Shown here one piece after another: positions 36,615 to 45,679 of a stretch of DNA of 64,000 nt. The position numbers and the translations under genes were made by a program. The stretch's first letter is position 1. Every line of letters starts with the position of its first letter. The notes beneath the pieces were generated by a model. The model worked only from the letters and a program-made list of their open reading frames with translations. It ran no database searches and had not been told where the DNA came from. The stretch comes from Burkholderia territorii (GTDB lineage Bacteria > Pseudomonadota > Gammaproteobacteria > Burkholderiales > Burkholderiaceae): positions 434,001 to 498,000 of the forward strand of contig NZ_CADFEJ010000001.1 in the NCBI RefSeq assembly GCF_902833055.1, given 5' to 3'.

Positions 36615-36643
36615 TTGACGGATCGGCCTGCACCGCGTAGTGT
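36615..36643 (+). promoter_or_regulatory. Sigma70-type promoter of cspA
   Basis: TTGACG (36615-36620), a 17-base spacer and TAGTGT (36638-36643) form a good sigma70 promoter. Transcription from about 36650 would leave a leader of about 140 bases before cspA, like the long cold-responsive leaders of cspA genes. The rest of the 300-base gap after kshA holds nothing else that I can see. Confidence 0.6.
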
Positions 36644-36791
36644 CCGAGACCGAAGTCTTCAAGAAGTTCGATTGCTCATCATTGGCCGCACGCCGTGCGG
36701 CAGTCGTTGGTCTCTCCCTCTTTTGATTCTTTCTGTGCCCGACACGGGCGCATGTTCAATCATTCGTTTCAATCGTATTAAGGAAGTATTT

Positions 36792-36995
36792 GTGGATACC
36801 GGTACCGTCAAGTGGTTCAACGAAACCAAGGGCTTTGGTTTCATCTCCCCGGACAACGGCGGCGACGATCTGTTCGCCCATTTCTCGGAAATTCGCGGCA
36901 CGGGCTTCAAGACCCTCGCCGAAGGCCAGAAGGTCAGCTACGAAGTGAAGCGTGGCCCGAAGGGTCTGCAAGCGTCGAACATCACGCCGCAGTAA
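36792..36995 (+). CDS. cspA: Cold-shock protein, CspA family
   Basis: A 67-residue OB-fold nucleic-acid chaperone. Both RNA-binding motifs are present: RNP1 as KGFGFI and RNP2 as DLFAHF. It opens with GTG at 36792 (AAGGAAG upstream) and reads [14 protein letters not shown], the standard CspA start. Length is normal. CspA melts mRNA structure at low temperature or in growth transitions. It is followed by a strong terminator and then by an infA gene, a pairing seen often in Burkholderia. It is unrelated to the steroid genes around it. Confidence 0.95.
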   Translation: MDTGTVKWFNETKGFGFISPDNGGDDLFAHFSEIRGTGFKTLAEGQKVSYEVKRGPKGLQASNITPQ

Positions 36996-37085
36996 GCCGT
37001 ACCGGCACCGGCCGTCGCATGGCGGCCGCTGCCCGACGGATTTCGCGCGAATGCCGGCCCGAGCCGGCGTCCCGCGCGTTTCGAC

Positions 37086-37132
37086 GCACACGACCGATGC
37101 ATCGCGGCATTCACGATGCATCGGTCGTGTGC
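37086..37132. terminator. Perfect 19-bp stem-loop after cspA
   Basis: The arms 37086-37104 and 37114-37132 are exact reverse complements, 19 bases each, around a 9-base loop. A pyrimidine-rich TTCCTTCATCC follows but no long T-run. It ends transcription of cspA or protects its mRNA 3' end. Confidence 0.75.
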
Positions 37133-37455
37133 TTCCTTCATCCATCGCAGGTCCGTACGACGTGCGATCCAACGCCCTCGCGAAGCGCTTGCCGCGTCGC
37201 CAGCGGCTCATGCTGCAACCCGAGTAGACCGTCGCCACGCCGCACGCGGCGCGGTCCCGACTTTGCGCGGTGCCGATCGCACCGCCGCCACCGACCGCCC
37301 GACCGCCGCATTGCGCCGGGCTCCGATCAAGACGGGCACGTTGCCCGTCTGAACGAATTGATCCCCGGCATCGCGCCGGCCGCCGTCCCGTTGCGGGGCA
37401 CGGCGCCGGTGAGTTCGCCGCGGCCGCGGTCATTACCTTGTCTGGAGGAATTGGT

Positions 37456-37719
37456 TTGGCAAAAGAAGAACTGCTGGAACTGGACGGAATCGTCGACGAA
37501 GTGCTGCCGGACAGCAAATACCGTGTCACGCTGGAAAACGGCGTCGTGGTGGGCGCGTATGCGTCGGGCCGCATGCGCAAGAACCACATCCGCATTCTCG
37601 CGGGTGATCGCGTGACGCTGGAATTGTCCGTGTACGACCTGACGAAGGGACGCATCAACTTCCGTCACAAGGACGCGAATTCGCCGCGTCCGCCGCGCGC
37701 CGGGCAACCGCGTCGCTGA
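37456..37719 (+). CDS. infA: Translation initiation factor IF-1 (second infA type)
   Basis: An 87-residue S1-type OB-fold protein. It reads [61 protein letters not shown], with the conserved IF-1 core, plus a basic C-terminal tail (about 15 residues) absent from the ordinary 72-residue IF-1. The start is TTG at 37456, eight bases after GGAGGA; no ATG or GTG fits. IF-1 helps position initiator tRNA on the 30S subunit. A separate housekeeping infA normally sits in the ribosomal-protein operon, so this is probably an accessory copy. About 320 bases between the terminator and this gene hold its promoter and nothing else I can identify. Confidence 0.9.
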   Translation: MAKEELLELDGIVDEVLPDSKYRVTLENGVVVGAYASGRMRKNHIRILAGDRVTLELSVYDLTKGRINFRHKDANSPRPPRAGQPRR

Positions 37720-38129
37720 AGCATCGGCGATCGGGCGGCACAACGCCGCACCGATCGCAACCCGGCCGGCCGTTGATGCGGCCGGGCACCCCGGATGGAC
37801 GGCGCGGTACGCGCCGTTCGCCGGTCGCCCGCGGCGGGGCAGTGCCGCTGCGGCCGGCCCGCATTCCTTCCCGTCGAATCGTCCGATTCGGCCTGTTTTC
37901 CCCCCGCTCATCGATTCGCCGCGTATCGCTTTCGCGTTCCATGCCGGTTTTCGGCTGAATCCGCACGTCTTGTCGCGCCCTTAGCCGGCTTTACGCGCTG
38001 GCCGGCGTAGCCGTACACTCGTCGGCAATTCGCGGCCCGCGCACGCTGCAGCGCCTTTGCTTTCAGTTTCTTTCCGTGCCGCCGCGATCGTGCCAGCCGG
38101 AATTTCGTCGCGCGACGCCAGGAGGCGCC
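37720..38129. terminator. Candidate terminator hairpins in infA/phosphoesterase gap
   Basis: A 410-base gap without a gene. An imperfect stem lies just after infA (37728-37739 pairing with 37745-37757, one bulged base). A second GC-rich hairpin follows (37761-37768 with 37779-37786). No T-run follows either. The rest of the gap should carry the phosphoesterase promoter; no clear boxes are seen. Confidence 0.4.
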
Positions 38130-39395
38130 ATGAGTGCAGACGCAACCCCCGCAGCTCCCGCCGTTCCCGCCGTTGCGTCGGTTCAGGACCGCATCCGGCA
38201 CGTGTTCGTGCTGATGCTCGAGAACCGCTCGTTCGATCATCTGTTCGCGCTCTCGGGCATCGCCGGCATCACGGCCGCGTCGTCGGGCGACGGCAACGCC
38301 TACGACGGCACTGTCCATCCGTTCGGCGGCGGCGCGCCCGACCGGATGCCGACCGATCCGTGCCACGAATTCACCGACGTGCTCGAACAGTTGTGCGGCG
38401 CCGGCGTACCGTTCGTCAAAGGACGGCCTTATCCCGGCATCGACAATTCGGGATTCGTGTCGAACTACGCGACGTCGCATTCCGAGGGCACGCCGCCGCC
38501 AGCGGGCAGCGTTGGCGCGGTCATGCAGGGGGCGGATGTGCGCACGCAGGCGCCGTCGCTGTACGCGCTCGCGAACGCATTCGTGCTGTGCGACCGCTGG
38601 CACGCGTCGATGCCCGGGCCGACCTGGCCGAACCGCTTTTTCCTGCACGGCGCATCGTCGGCCGGCCTCGACCATTCGCCCACCCGGGAAGAAATGGCGG
38701 GATGGGACACGCTCGACGGCTTCCATTATCCGAACGGCTCGATCTTCGCCGCGCTCGGCGACGACAACTGGCGCATCTATCAGGACCAGTCGGGCGATCC
38801 GCTCGGCCACGTGCCGCAGGTGGCATCGCTGAAGGGCGTGAGCTTCTTCGACGTCGACGATCTGTCGCACTTCGAAGCCGATCTCGCGGCCGGCTATACC
38901 GCGCGCTACACGTTCATCGAGCCCGGTTACGGCGACATCGTGCACGGCACCTACCGGAACGGCAGTTCGCAGCATCCGATGGACGGCCTGGCCGGCGGCG
39001 ACCAGCTCGTCGCGCGCGTGTACGACGCGATCCGCAATTCGCCGGTGTGGGCGAGCAGCCTGCTCGTGATCGTCTACGACGAGCACGGCGGCTTCTACGA
39101 CTCGGTCAGGCCGGGTGCGGCGCCGCCGCCGAACGACGGCGCGGCCGCGACGCTGAATGCGAGCGGCTTCGGGTTCGACGTGTATGGCGTGCGCGTGCCA
39201 GCAATCGTCGTGTCGCCGTGGGTTGCGGCAGGTCATGTCGATCACACGCCGTACGATCACAGCTCGGTGGTCGCGACGCTCGGGCGCCTGTTCGGTCTCG
39301 CGCCGCTGACGGATCGCGATCGCGCAGCCAACGACCTGCTGTCGCTCGTGACCACGACCTGCCGCACCGACTGCCCGACGAGGATCGGCTCATGA
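38130..39395 (+). CDS. Phosphoesterase family protein (AcpA / phospholipase C-like)
   Basis: A 421-residue member of the PF04185 phosphoesterase family, which includes acid phosphatase AcpA and bacterial phospholipases C. The metal and nucleophile region FVLMLENRSFDHLF is at about residues 27-40, and VIVYDEHGGFYD and the late DHSSVVATLGRLFGL motif complete the site. No signal peptide is visible in the first 30 residues (alanine/proline-rich), unlike secreted PLCs, so it may be cytoplasmic or start differently. ATG at 38130 follows AGGAGG at 4 bases. It overlaps the next small gene by ATGA. Substrate is not known. Confidence 0.82.
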   Translation: MSADATPAAPAVPAVASVQDRIRHVFVLMLENRSFDHLFALSGIAGITAASSGDGNAYDGTVHPFGGGAPDRMPTDPCHEFTDVLEQLCGAGVPFVKGRPYPGIDNSGFVSNYATSHSEGTPPPAGSVGAVMQGADVRTQAPSLYALANAFVLCDRWHASMPGPTWPNRFFLHGASSAGLDHSPTREEMAGWDTLDGFHYPNGSIFAALGDDNWRIYQDQSGDPLGHVPQVASLKGVSFFDVDDLSHFEADLAAGYTARYTFIEPGYGDIVHGTYRNGSSQHPMDGLAGGDQLVARVYDAIRNSPVWASSLLVIVYDEHGGFYDSVRPGAAPPPNDGAAATLNASGFGFDVYGVRVPAIVVSPWVAAGHVDHTPYDHSSVVATLGRLFGLAPLTDRDRAANDLLSLVTTTCRTDCPTRIGS

Positions 39396-39640
39396 ACACG
39401 ACTCCGGCAACCGACCCGCGCGATGCGCTGCCCGTGCGCGACGGCACCAGCCTGATCGCGTATCTGCACATCCTGAAAAAGGCGCATGCGGCGCTGGTCG
39501 GGCACGACCAGGCGCATCGCCGGTTCAGCCAGATCGTCACGCGCGGACAGGCGCGGCAGTACATCGAGGAGCTGATGCCGACGCTGCTGCAGGCGCGCGC
39601 CGCGCATCGGCGGCGCAGGCATGGCGGAAAGCACCGCTGA
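39392..39640 (+). CDS. Small hypothetical protein coupled to phosphoesterase
   Basis: An 82-residue protein, start overlapping the phosphoesterase stop (ATGA). It contains a helical stretch TSLIAYLHILKKAHAALVGHDQAHRRFSQIV and a strongly basic C-terminus (AAHRRRRHGG). No membrane segment or signal peptide is seen. No family is recognised. Translational coupling suggests a product acting with the phosphoesterase, perhaps as a partner or inhibitor; that is inference. Confidence 0.6.
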   Translation: MNTTPATDPRDALPVRDGTSLIAYLHILKKAHAALVGHDQAHRRFSQIVTRGQARQYIEELMPTLLQARAAHRRRRHGGKHR

Positions 39641-39686
39641 CGCGGTGCGCGGTTGACACTTGTCGGCTCGTGAAGCCAGGCTGCTG

Positions 39687-39784
39687 GCGAAGGGCGAAGG
39701 GCGAAGGGCGAAGGGCGAAGGGCGAAGGGCGAAGGGCGAAGGGCGAAGGGCGAAGGGCGAAGGGCGAAGGGCGAAGGGCGAAGG
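39687..39784. repeat. Heptanucleotide tandem repeat, 14 copies
   Basis: The unit GCGAAGG (equivalently GAAGGGC) is repeated about 14 times head to tail without interruption. It lies between the convergent small gene (ends 39640) and MFS gene (ends 39829), outside both. Because 7 is not a multiple of three, any frame through it is open and reads as basic repeats, with no sign of real coding use. Copy number is expected to vary between strains by slippage. Confidence 0.95.
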
Positions 39785-39828
39785 GAGGACGCGCTATGCG
39801 CGATGCATGGGAGCCGAGCGACGCTGCA

Positions 39829-41217
39829 TCACGCCGACTGCCGCGCGCCCCGCACGCCGACCGCCGCTCCCGCAGCTCCCGCCAGTTGCACCGCCGCGCC
39901 GGCGAACATCGCCGTGCGCAAGCCCGCCGTGCCGCCATGCGCGGCCGCGAACAACGTGCCGAGCACCGCGATTCCGAGCGTCGCGCCCGCCATCCGCGCG
40001 ACGTTGACGAGCGCGCTCGCGGTGCCCGAGCGTGCGGCCTCGACCGCGCCGACGGCGACGGTCATCAGCGGGCCCGTCGCGATTCCCATCCCGAGCCCCG
40101 TCAACGCGAGCCCGATCTCGGCGCCGAGCAGGCCCGGCGATGCGGCAAACGCGCCGATCGCCGCGAGCCCGCTCGCGATCACGGCGACGCCGCCCGCCGT
40201 CGTCGCGCGCGTGCCGACGCGCTCGGACAACGGCCCCGAGCACGGCGACACGACGACGAACACGAGTGCCATCGGCAACAACGCGAGCCCCGCGCCGGTC
40301 GAATCGAGTCGGCCGATGCTTTGCCACGTGAGCGGCAGCAGGAACAGGACGCCGTACATCCCGAACGTCATGCCGGTGGTTGCCGCGATCGCGCCGCGAA
40401 ACGCGCTGATCCGGAAGATGTCGAGCGGCACCAGCGCCGCTTCGCCATGGCGCCGCTCGATCGCGACGAACGCGATGAACGACGCCATGGCGATACCGCT
40501 CGCGACCGCACTGGCGACGGGCGCCTCGCGGAACACGATCGCCGCATACGCGAGCGTGCCGAGGGCCAGCGCGCCGGCAACCTGCGCGCCCGCGTCGAAA
40601 TGCCGGCCGCGCGGATCGGACGATTCAGGCACGGCCGGTATCGCGAGCAGCATCGCCGCGACGCTCAGCGGCACGACCACGAAGAAAATGCTGCGCCAGC
40701 CGAAGTGGCGGATCAGCACGCCGCCGACGGTCGGGCCGATCGCCATCGCGACGCCGTTGCATCCGGCCCAGATGCCCAGCGCGCGGCCGCGCTCGACCGG
40801 GTCGCGCCACACGACGCGCACGATCGCGAGCGACGCGGGCAGCAGCAGCGCCGCGCCGACACCGGCCAGCGCGCGTGCGCCGATCAGCACCGACACCGAC
40901 GGCGCGAGCGCGCATATCAACGACGCGACGGTAAACACGGCCGTGCCGGCCATGAAGATACGGCGCCGGCCGTGCAGGTCGGCGAGCAGCCCGCCGGTGA
41001 GCAGCAGCACCGCGTACGTGAGGTTGTAGCTGTCGACGACCCATTGCAGCGCGCCCACTCCCGCATGGAAATACGCGCCGATCGCGCGTGTCGCGAGATT
41101 GACGACGGCCGTGTCGACTTGCGCGACGAGCACCGCGAGACACAGTGTCAGCAGGGTCACGCTGCGCTGCCGGGCGATACGTACGGCGCGTGCGGCGAGT
41201 TCTCCGGTGTGGGCCAT
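39829..41217 (-). CDS. MFS transporter, DHA2-like (14 helices)
   Basis: A 462-residue major-facilitator protein with about 14 hydrophobic segments. The motif-A loop reads GGLLADLHGRRRIFMAG, the N-terminal helix carries LVAQVDTAVVNLAT, and motif C is GPTVGGVLI. The ATG at 41217 has GAGGA 8 bases upstream; an upstream ATG at 41244 is possible. It converges on the phosphoesterase unit and is transcribed in the same direction as hsaF, 196 bases downstream of that gene's stop. An efflux role for a drug or aromatic is likely; nothing marks it as steroid-specific. Confidence 0.82.
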   Translation of the reverse strand: MAHTGELAARAVRIARQRSVTLLTLCLAVLVAQVDTAVVNLATRAIGAYFHAGVGALQWVVDSYNLTYAVLLLTGGLLADLHGRRRIFMAGTAVFTVASLICALAPSVSVLIGARALAGVGAALLLPASLAIVRVVWRDPVERGRALGIWAGCNGVAMAIGPTVGGVLIRHFGWRSIFFVVVPLSVAAMLLAIPAVPESSDPRGRHFDAGAQVAGALALGTLAYAAIVFREAPVASAVASGIAMASFIAFVAIERRHGEAALVPLDIFRISAFRGAIAATTGMTFGMYGVLFLLPLTWQSIGRLDSTGAGLALLPMALVFVVVSPCSGPLSERVGTRATTAGGVAVIASGLAAIGAFAASPGLLGAEIGLALTGLGMGIATGPLMTVAVGAVEAARSGTASALVNVARMAGATLGIAVLGTLFAAAHGGTAGLRTAMFAGAAVQLAGAAGAAVGVRGARQSA

Positions 41218-41412
41218 GGGCGGGTTCCTCGACGGGGCGATCATGCGAGCTTAGGCGTCGCCTGCTGCCAGCGTGGTGTCAGCACGCGACCCGGCCATGT
41301 GCGCGCAAGCGGCGTGCCCGCGCGCGTCGATTCGACTCGCGACGACGCGCGAACGCCGGGCCGTGGTCCGTTTCCCGTGACCCCGGCCACGGCCACGGCC
41401 GCACTGCCTGCG

Positions 41413-42444
41413 CTAGGCCGCCACCGCCCGAGCCCGCGCCATCGTCAACGCCGCATCCTCGATCATGTCCTCCTGCCCGCCGACGAGCCGCTGGCGGCCG
41501 AGCTCGACGAGAATGTCGCGCGCCGGAATTCCGTATTTCGCTTCCGCACGCTTCGCGAACAGCAGGAACGACGAGTAGACGCCCGCATAGCCGAGCGTCA
41601 GCGCATCGCGGTCGAGGCGGATCGGCGCGTCCATGATCGGCACGACGAGATCCTCGGCCACGTCGGAAATCGCGAACACGTCGACACCGGTCTCGATCCC
41701 CATCCGGTCGCACACGGCGACGAACACTTCCATCGGCGTATTGCCCGCGCCCGCGCCGAGGCCGGCCGCGGCCGCGTCGATCCGGTTCGCGCCGGCGGCG
41801 ACCGCCGCGACCGAGTTCGCGACGCCCATCGCGAGGTTGTGATGGCCGTGGAAGCCGAGCTCCGTCTCCGGCTTCAGCGCGGCGCGCACCTGGCCGATCC
41901 GCGCGGTCACGTCGTCGGGCAGCATGTGGCCGGCCGAATCGGTGATGTAGATGCAGTTCGCGCCGTACGACTCCATCAGCTTCGCCTGCACGACGAGCTG
42001 CTCGGGCGACGACATGTGCGCCATCATCAGGAATCCGACCGTATCGAGCCCGAGCGTGCGCGCAAGGCCGATGTGCTGTTCCGACACGTCCGCTTCCGTG
42101 CAGTGGGTGGCCACGCGGATCGTGCCGACGCCGAGCTCGTGCGCCATGCGCAAGTGCTCGACCGTGCCGATGCCGGGCAGCAGCAGCGCCGACACCTTCG
42201 CGTGCTTCAGTTCGGGGATCACGGCGCTCAGGTATGCCTCGTCGGTGTGCGCGGGAAAGCCGTAGTTGACCGACGCGCCGCCGAGCCCGTCGCCGTGCGT
42301 GACCTCGATCAGCGGCACGCCGGCCGCATCGAGCCCGCGCGCGATGTCGCGCATCTGGTCGAGCGTGATCTGGTGACGTTTCGGATGCATTCCGTCGCGC
42401 AGCGACATGTCGTGGACGGTGATCTTCTTGCCTGCAAGTGACAT
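41413..42444 (-). CDS. hsaF: HsaF-like 4-hydroxy-2-oxo acid aldolase
   Basis: A 343-residue TIM-barrel aldolase of the DmpG/HsaF family. The divalent-metal and catalytic region [18 protein letters not shown] is at the N-terminus, [13 protein letters not shown] follows, and the metal histidines lie in [11 protein letters not shown]. It splits the 4-hydroxy-2-oxo acid from HsaE into pyruvate and an aldehyde (propanal in the steroid path), channelled to HsaG. Start ATG has GAGGAG upstream. It is the last of the hsaE-hsaG-hsaF group. Housekeeping aromatic meta-cleavage enzymes are close relatives; assignment relies on linkage. Confidence 0.9.
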   Translation of the reverse strand: MSLAGKKITVHDMSLRDGMHPKRHQITLDQMRDIARGLDAAGVPLIEVTHGDGLGGASVNYGFPAHTDEAYLSAVIPELKHAKVSALLLPGIGTVEHLRMAHELGVGTIRVATHCTEADVSEQHIGLARTLGLDTVGFLMMAHMSSPEQLVVQAKLMESYGANCIYITDSAGHMLPDDVTARIGQVRAALKPETELGFHGHHNLAMGVANSVAAVAAGANRIDAAAAGLGAGAGNTPMEVFVAVCDRMGIETGVDVFAISDVAEDLVVPIMDAPIRLDRDALTLGYAGVYSSFLLFAKRAEAKYGIPARDILVELGRQRLVGGQEDMIEDAALTMARARAVAA

Positions 42445-42460
42445 CGTGTGACTCCTCGAC

Positions 42461-43360
42461 TCAAGCGGTGGCGGCCGTCGCGGCCAGCATCTGTTCGGCG
42501 AAACGCTCGGCCGTGGCGGCCGCGGCGGCGGTCATGATGTCGAGGTTGCCCGCGTATTTCGGCAGGTAGTCGCCGAGCCCCTCGACTTCCATGAAGACCG
42601 ACACGCGGTTGCCGTCGAACACCGGGCCGTTCTTCAGCGTATAGCCGGGCACGTAGCGCTGCACTTCCTTGACCATCGCATGCACCGACGCCGTGATCGC
42701 GTCGACGTCGGGCGGGCCGTCGGTCAGGCAGTGGATCGTGTCGCGCATGATCAGCGGCGGTTCGGCCGGATTGATCACGATGATCGCCTTGCCCTTGCGC
42801 GCGCCGCCGACCTGTTCGATCGCGCCGGACGTCGTGCGCGTGAATTCGTCGATGTTCTTGCGCGTGCCGGGGCCGACCGAGCGCGACGACACCGTCGCGA
42901 CGATCTCGCCGTACGCGACCGGCTGCACGCGCGACACCGCGTACACCATCGGGATCGTCGCCTGCCCGCCGCAGGTCACCATGTTCACGTTCATCTGCGC
43001 GCTGTCGACGTGCGCGTCGAGGTTCACCGGCGGCACGCAATACGGGCCGATCGCGGCGGGCGTCAGGTCGATCATCTTCACGCCGAGCGCGGTCAGCTTG
43101 TCGGCGTTGTCGCGGTGCACGTAGGCCGAGGTCGCGTCGAACGCGATGCGGATGTCGTCCGCAGCGACGTGCGGCAACAGCCCGTCGACGCCCTGGTCGG
43201 TCGTCTTCAGCCCGAATTCGCGGGCGCGCGCGAGGCCGTCGGATGCCGGGTCGATGCCGATCATCCACACGGGTTCGAGCAACGTCGAGCGGCGCAGCTT
43301 GACGAGCAGGTCGGTGCCGATGTTGCCGGGCCCGATCAGTGCGCATTTGATTTTCTTCAT
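42461..43360 (-). CDS. hsaG: HsaG-like acylating aldehyde dehydrogenase
   Basis: A 299-residue CoA-acylating aldehyde dehydrogenase. The NAD motif is [11 protein letters not shown], and catalytic Cys130 is in [10 protein letters not shown]. The C-terminal dimerisation part includes [16 protein letters not shown] and [26 protein letters not shown]. HsaG turns the HsaF aldehyde into propionyl-CoA (or acetyl-CoA in other pathways) and channels it through the HsaF-HsaG complex. It is between hsaE (13-base gap) and hsaF (16-base gap). Start ATG follows AAAGGAA. Confidence 0.92.
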   Translation of the reverse strand: MKKIKCALIGPGNIGTDLLVKLRRSTLLEPVWMIGIDPASDGLARAREFGLKTTDQGVDGLLPHVAADDIRIAFDATSAYVHRDNADKLTALGVKMIDLTPAAIGPYCVPPVNLDAHVDSAQMNVNMVTCGGQATIPMVYAVSRVQPVAYGEIVATVSSRSVGPGTRKNIDEFTRTTSGAIEQVGGARKGKAIIVINPAEPPLIMRDTIHCLTDGPPDVDAITASVHAMVKEVQRYVPGYTLKNGPVFDGNRVSVFMEVEGLGDYLPKYAGNLDIMTAAAAATAERFAEQMLAATAATA

Positions 43361-43373
43361 CAGGTTCGTTCCT

Positions 43374-44156
43374 TTAGATAAAGCGGACGTCGCAACCGCC
43401 GATGCCGGAGATGTGCATCGACAGCGCGTCGCCGGCCGTGACCGGAATCAGTTTGGCGAGCGAGCCGGACAGCACGATCTCGCCGGCAAGCAGCGGCACG
43501 TCGTATTCGGCGAGGGTGTTCGCGAGCCATGCGACCGCGTCGGCGGGATGGCCGAGCGCCGCATCGCCGCGGCCTTGCGCGACGCGCTCGCCGTTCATCT
43601 CGATGGTCATCTCGCATGCGGCGAGGTCGAGCGTGCGCGGGTCGACGCGCGCATCGCCGAGCACGTACACGCCGCACGATGCGTTGTCGGCGACGGTGTC
43701 CTCGATGCGGATCGCCCAGTCGCGGATGCGCGAATCGACGATCTCGAAGCAGGGCGCGACGGCGGCCGTCGCGGCGATCACGTCGGTGCGATCGATGCCG
43801 GGGCCGCGCAGGTCGCGCGCCAGGATGAACGCGATCTCGCCTTCGGCGCGCGGCGCGATCAGCGACTCGATGGCGATCGAGTCGCCCGCCGCGTAGTGCA
43901 TGCCGGACAGCAGGATGCCGAAATCGGGCTGGCGCACGTTCAGCATGTCCTGCACGGCCTGGCTCGTCACGCCGATCTTCTTGCCGACCACCGATTCGCC
44001 GCGCTCGGTGCGGCGTTCGATGAAGCGTTGCTGGATGCGGTACGCATCGTCGACGGACAGCCGGCGCGCGCGGCTCGACAGCGGTGCGACCGGTGCGCGT
44101 GCGTGCCACGCGGCGTACAGCTCGTCGCCGAGCGTCGTATGCAAGCGGGAAGACAT
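43374..44156 (-). CDS. hsaE: HsaE-like 2-hydroxy-2,4-dienoate hydratase
   Basis: A 260-residue protein of the fumarylacetoacetate-hydrolase/2-keto-4-pentenoate hydratase fold. Landmarks are [21 protein letters not shown], the metal-binding EGEIAFIL, and the [13 protein letters not shown] loop. HsaE hydrates 2-hydroxy-hexa-2,4-dienoate, released by HsaD, giving the HsaF substrate. It is the first gene of the hsaE-G-F set, 99 bases after the DUF1329 stop, so it may be read from the DUF1302 promoter. A GAGGGCCC site precedes its ATG. Confidence 0.9.
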   Translation of the reverse strand: MSSRLHTTLGDELYAAWHARAPVAPLSSRARRLSVDDAYRIQQRFIERRTERGESVVGKKIGVTSQAVQDMLNVRQPDFGILLSGMHYAAGDSIAIESLIAPRAEGEIAFILARDLRGPGIDRTDVIAATAAVAPCFEIVDSRIRDWAIRIEDTVADNASCGVYVLGDARVDPRTLDLAACEMTIEMNGERVAQGRGDAALGHPADAVAWLANTLAEYDVPLLAGEIVLSGSLAKLIPVTAGDALSMHISGIGGCDVRFI

Positions 44157-44255
44157 GAAAGGGCCCTCGAATGGAAAAGGCCGCCGTCCCCGGGCGGCGT
44201 CAGGCGCCGGAGCCTCGCTCCGGCGCGTGGGACGCGGGCATCCCGCGCCGGATCC

Positions 44256-45638
44256 TTAGTTTCCCGAACTGCGGATCGCGTCCGGCGAGAAGTACGCCTC
44301 GCTGAACTGCGGGCTGCTGTCGAGTTTCGGCATCGGGCCTTCGTTGGTCAGGCGGTCGGCCATGTACGCGCCGGAGATCAGGTCGTGGAAGAACACGACA
44401 CCCGGGTAGAACGTCTTCGCGTCGTACGCGTACAGCGTCGTCGCGACGTTGGTGCGCCACAGCTGGCCGCGCGCGTCGTAGTTGTCGGCGAGCAGGGTCA
44501 TCCAGGTATCCTCATCGATGTACAGCACGCGCTTCGCGTACTGATGGCGGTAGCCGCTTTTCAGCGTTGCCTGCAGCACCCATACGCGATGCAGCTCGTA
44601 GCGGATGTACGACGGGTTCTCGTGGCCCTTGGTCAGCAGGTCCGCATACTTGACCGAGCTGTCCATCGCCTTGTAGTTGTGGTACGGCACGTACACTTCG
44701 CGCTTGCCGACGATCTTCCAGTCGTAGCGGTCGCCGGGGCCGTTGTACAGGCGGTCGTCGTCGACGGTGCGGAAGCCGCCCGGGCCCTGCGGCTGGTCAT
44801 AGCCGTATTCCGGCGCCTGGCGCACGCGCCGCGTGCCGGGGTTGTACATCCACGTGCGCGACGAATTGTCCGCGCCGGCCTTGTCCCAGTTCGTGAAGCC
44901 GACGATCAGCGAGCCGCGGTCCGACAACGGCAGCTCCGTCGCGTTGCGGTAGAACGTGCGGTTGTTCAGGTCGCTCTTCACGTCGTACTTGCCGACGTTG
45001 CGCGGCGAGTAGATGTCGTAGCGCACCTTGCCCCACGCGATGTTGCCGTCGGAGTACACGACGGCCTGGTCGTAGGTCGCCTGCTCCGTGCCGATCGCCG
45101 ACGAGAAACGCTGGTTCCACAGCAGCTCGGCAGCCGTCTTTGGAATCGGGTAGGGCACCTGCGGCGGCGCGTTGGTCACCCCGTTCGCGTCGGACGTCAT
45201 CGTCGAGTCGGGCGCGTACGTGCGGATGTCCTTGTAGACGGAATCCGCATAGCGGAAATCGCGATGGCTCGGATAGACGTTGATCTTGAACGTCGCCGGG
45301 TAACGCTTGAACATTGCCTTCTGGCCGTCGGTCAGGTGCTCCGCGTACTGGGCCATGTTCTCGGCGGTGATCGTCGCGACCGGCTTTTCGTTCGCGTACG
45401 GATCGGGATAGCGCCCGCCGCGCTTGTACTGCACGTCGGGCGGTGTGCCGAGCCACTTGCCCGACCACTCCGGCACGCCGTTGTCCTTGCTCGCGGCACG
45501 CACCGCGCCCATCGGCGTGAGCGGGCCATCGAGCGCCTTCAGGTCGTCCGGCGTGACCTTCGCGAACGATGCCGTCGCGACCAGCGCACAAGCGGCCATC
45601 ACCGACGCGCGCGGGAGAGGGAGACGAGTTCGTTTCAT
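44256..45638 (-). CDS. DUF1329 periplasmic protein
   Basis: A 460-residue exported protein. A signal peptide is visible (MKRTRLPLPRASVMAACALVATASFA; cleavage about residue 26). The DUF1329 domain follows, recognisable from DLKALDGPLTPMGAVRAASKDNGVPEWSG, YNPGTRRVRQAPEYGYDQP, and YVLYIDEDTW-type strands near the end. The family has an outer-membrane-lipoprotein-carrier-like fold and pairs with DUF1302. It has no known enzyme activity. Placement between the DUF1302 gene (41 bases) and hsaE, in one direction, argues for lipid or steroid transfer across the periplasm. Confidence 0.85.
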   Translation of the reverse strand: MKRTRLPLPRASVMAACALVATASFAKVTPDDLKALDGPLTPMGAVRAASKDNGVPEWSGKWLGTPPDVQYKRGGRYPDPYANEKPVATITAENMAQYAEHLTDGQKAMFKRYPATFKINVYPSHRDFRYADSVYKDIRTYAPDSTMTSDANGVTNAPPQVPYPIPKTAAELLWNQRFSSAIGTEQATYDQAVVYSDGNIAWGKVRYDIYSPRNVGKYDVKSDLNNRTFYRNATELPLSDRGSLIVGFTNWDKAGADNSSRTWMYNPGTRRVRQAPEYGYDQPQGPGGFRTVDDDRLYNGPGDRYDWKIVGKREVYVPYHNYKAMDSSVKYADLLTKGHENPSYIRYELHRVWVLQATLKSGYRHQYAKRVLYIDEDTWMTLLADNYDARGQLWRTNVATTLYAYDAKTFYPGVVFFHDLISGAYMADRLTNEGPMPKLDSSPQFSEAYFSPDAIRSSGN

Positions 45639-45679
45639 GACAAATCCTCTTCTTGCTGAGTGACGAGCGGGCGGGCCGC

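Noticed and set aside
39687-39784. Possible CRISPR-like array
   Set aside because: The 7-base units are contiguous, with no spacers and no cas genes nearby.
39670-42441. Long plus-strand frame running through the heptamer repeat and opposite the MFS and hsaF genes
   Set aside because: The product is a low-complexity basic repeat followed by the antisense of two well-identified proteins.
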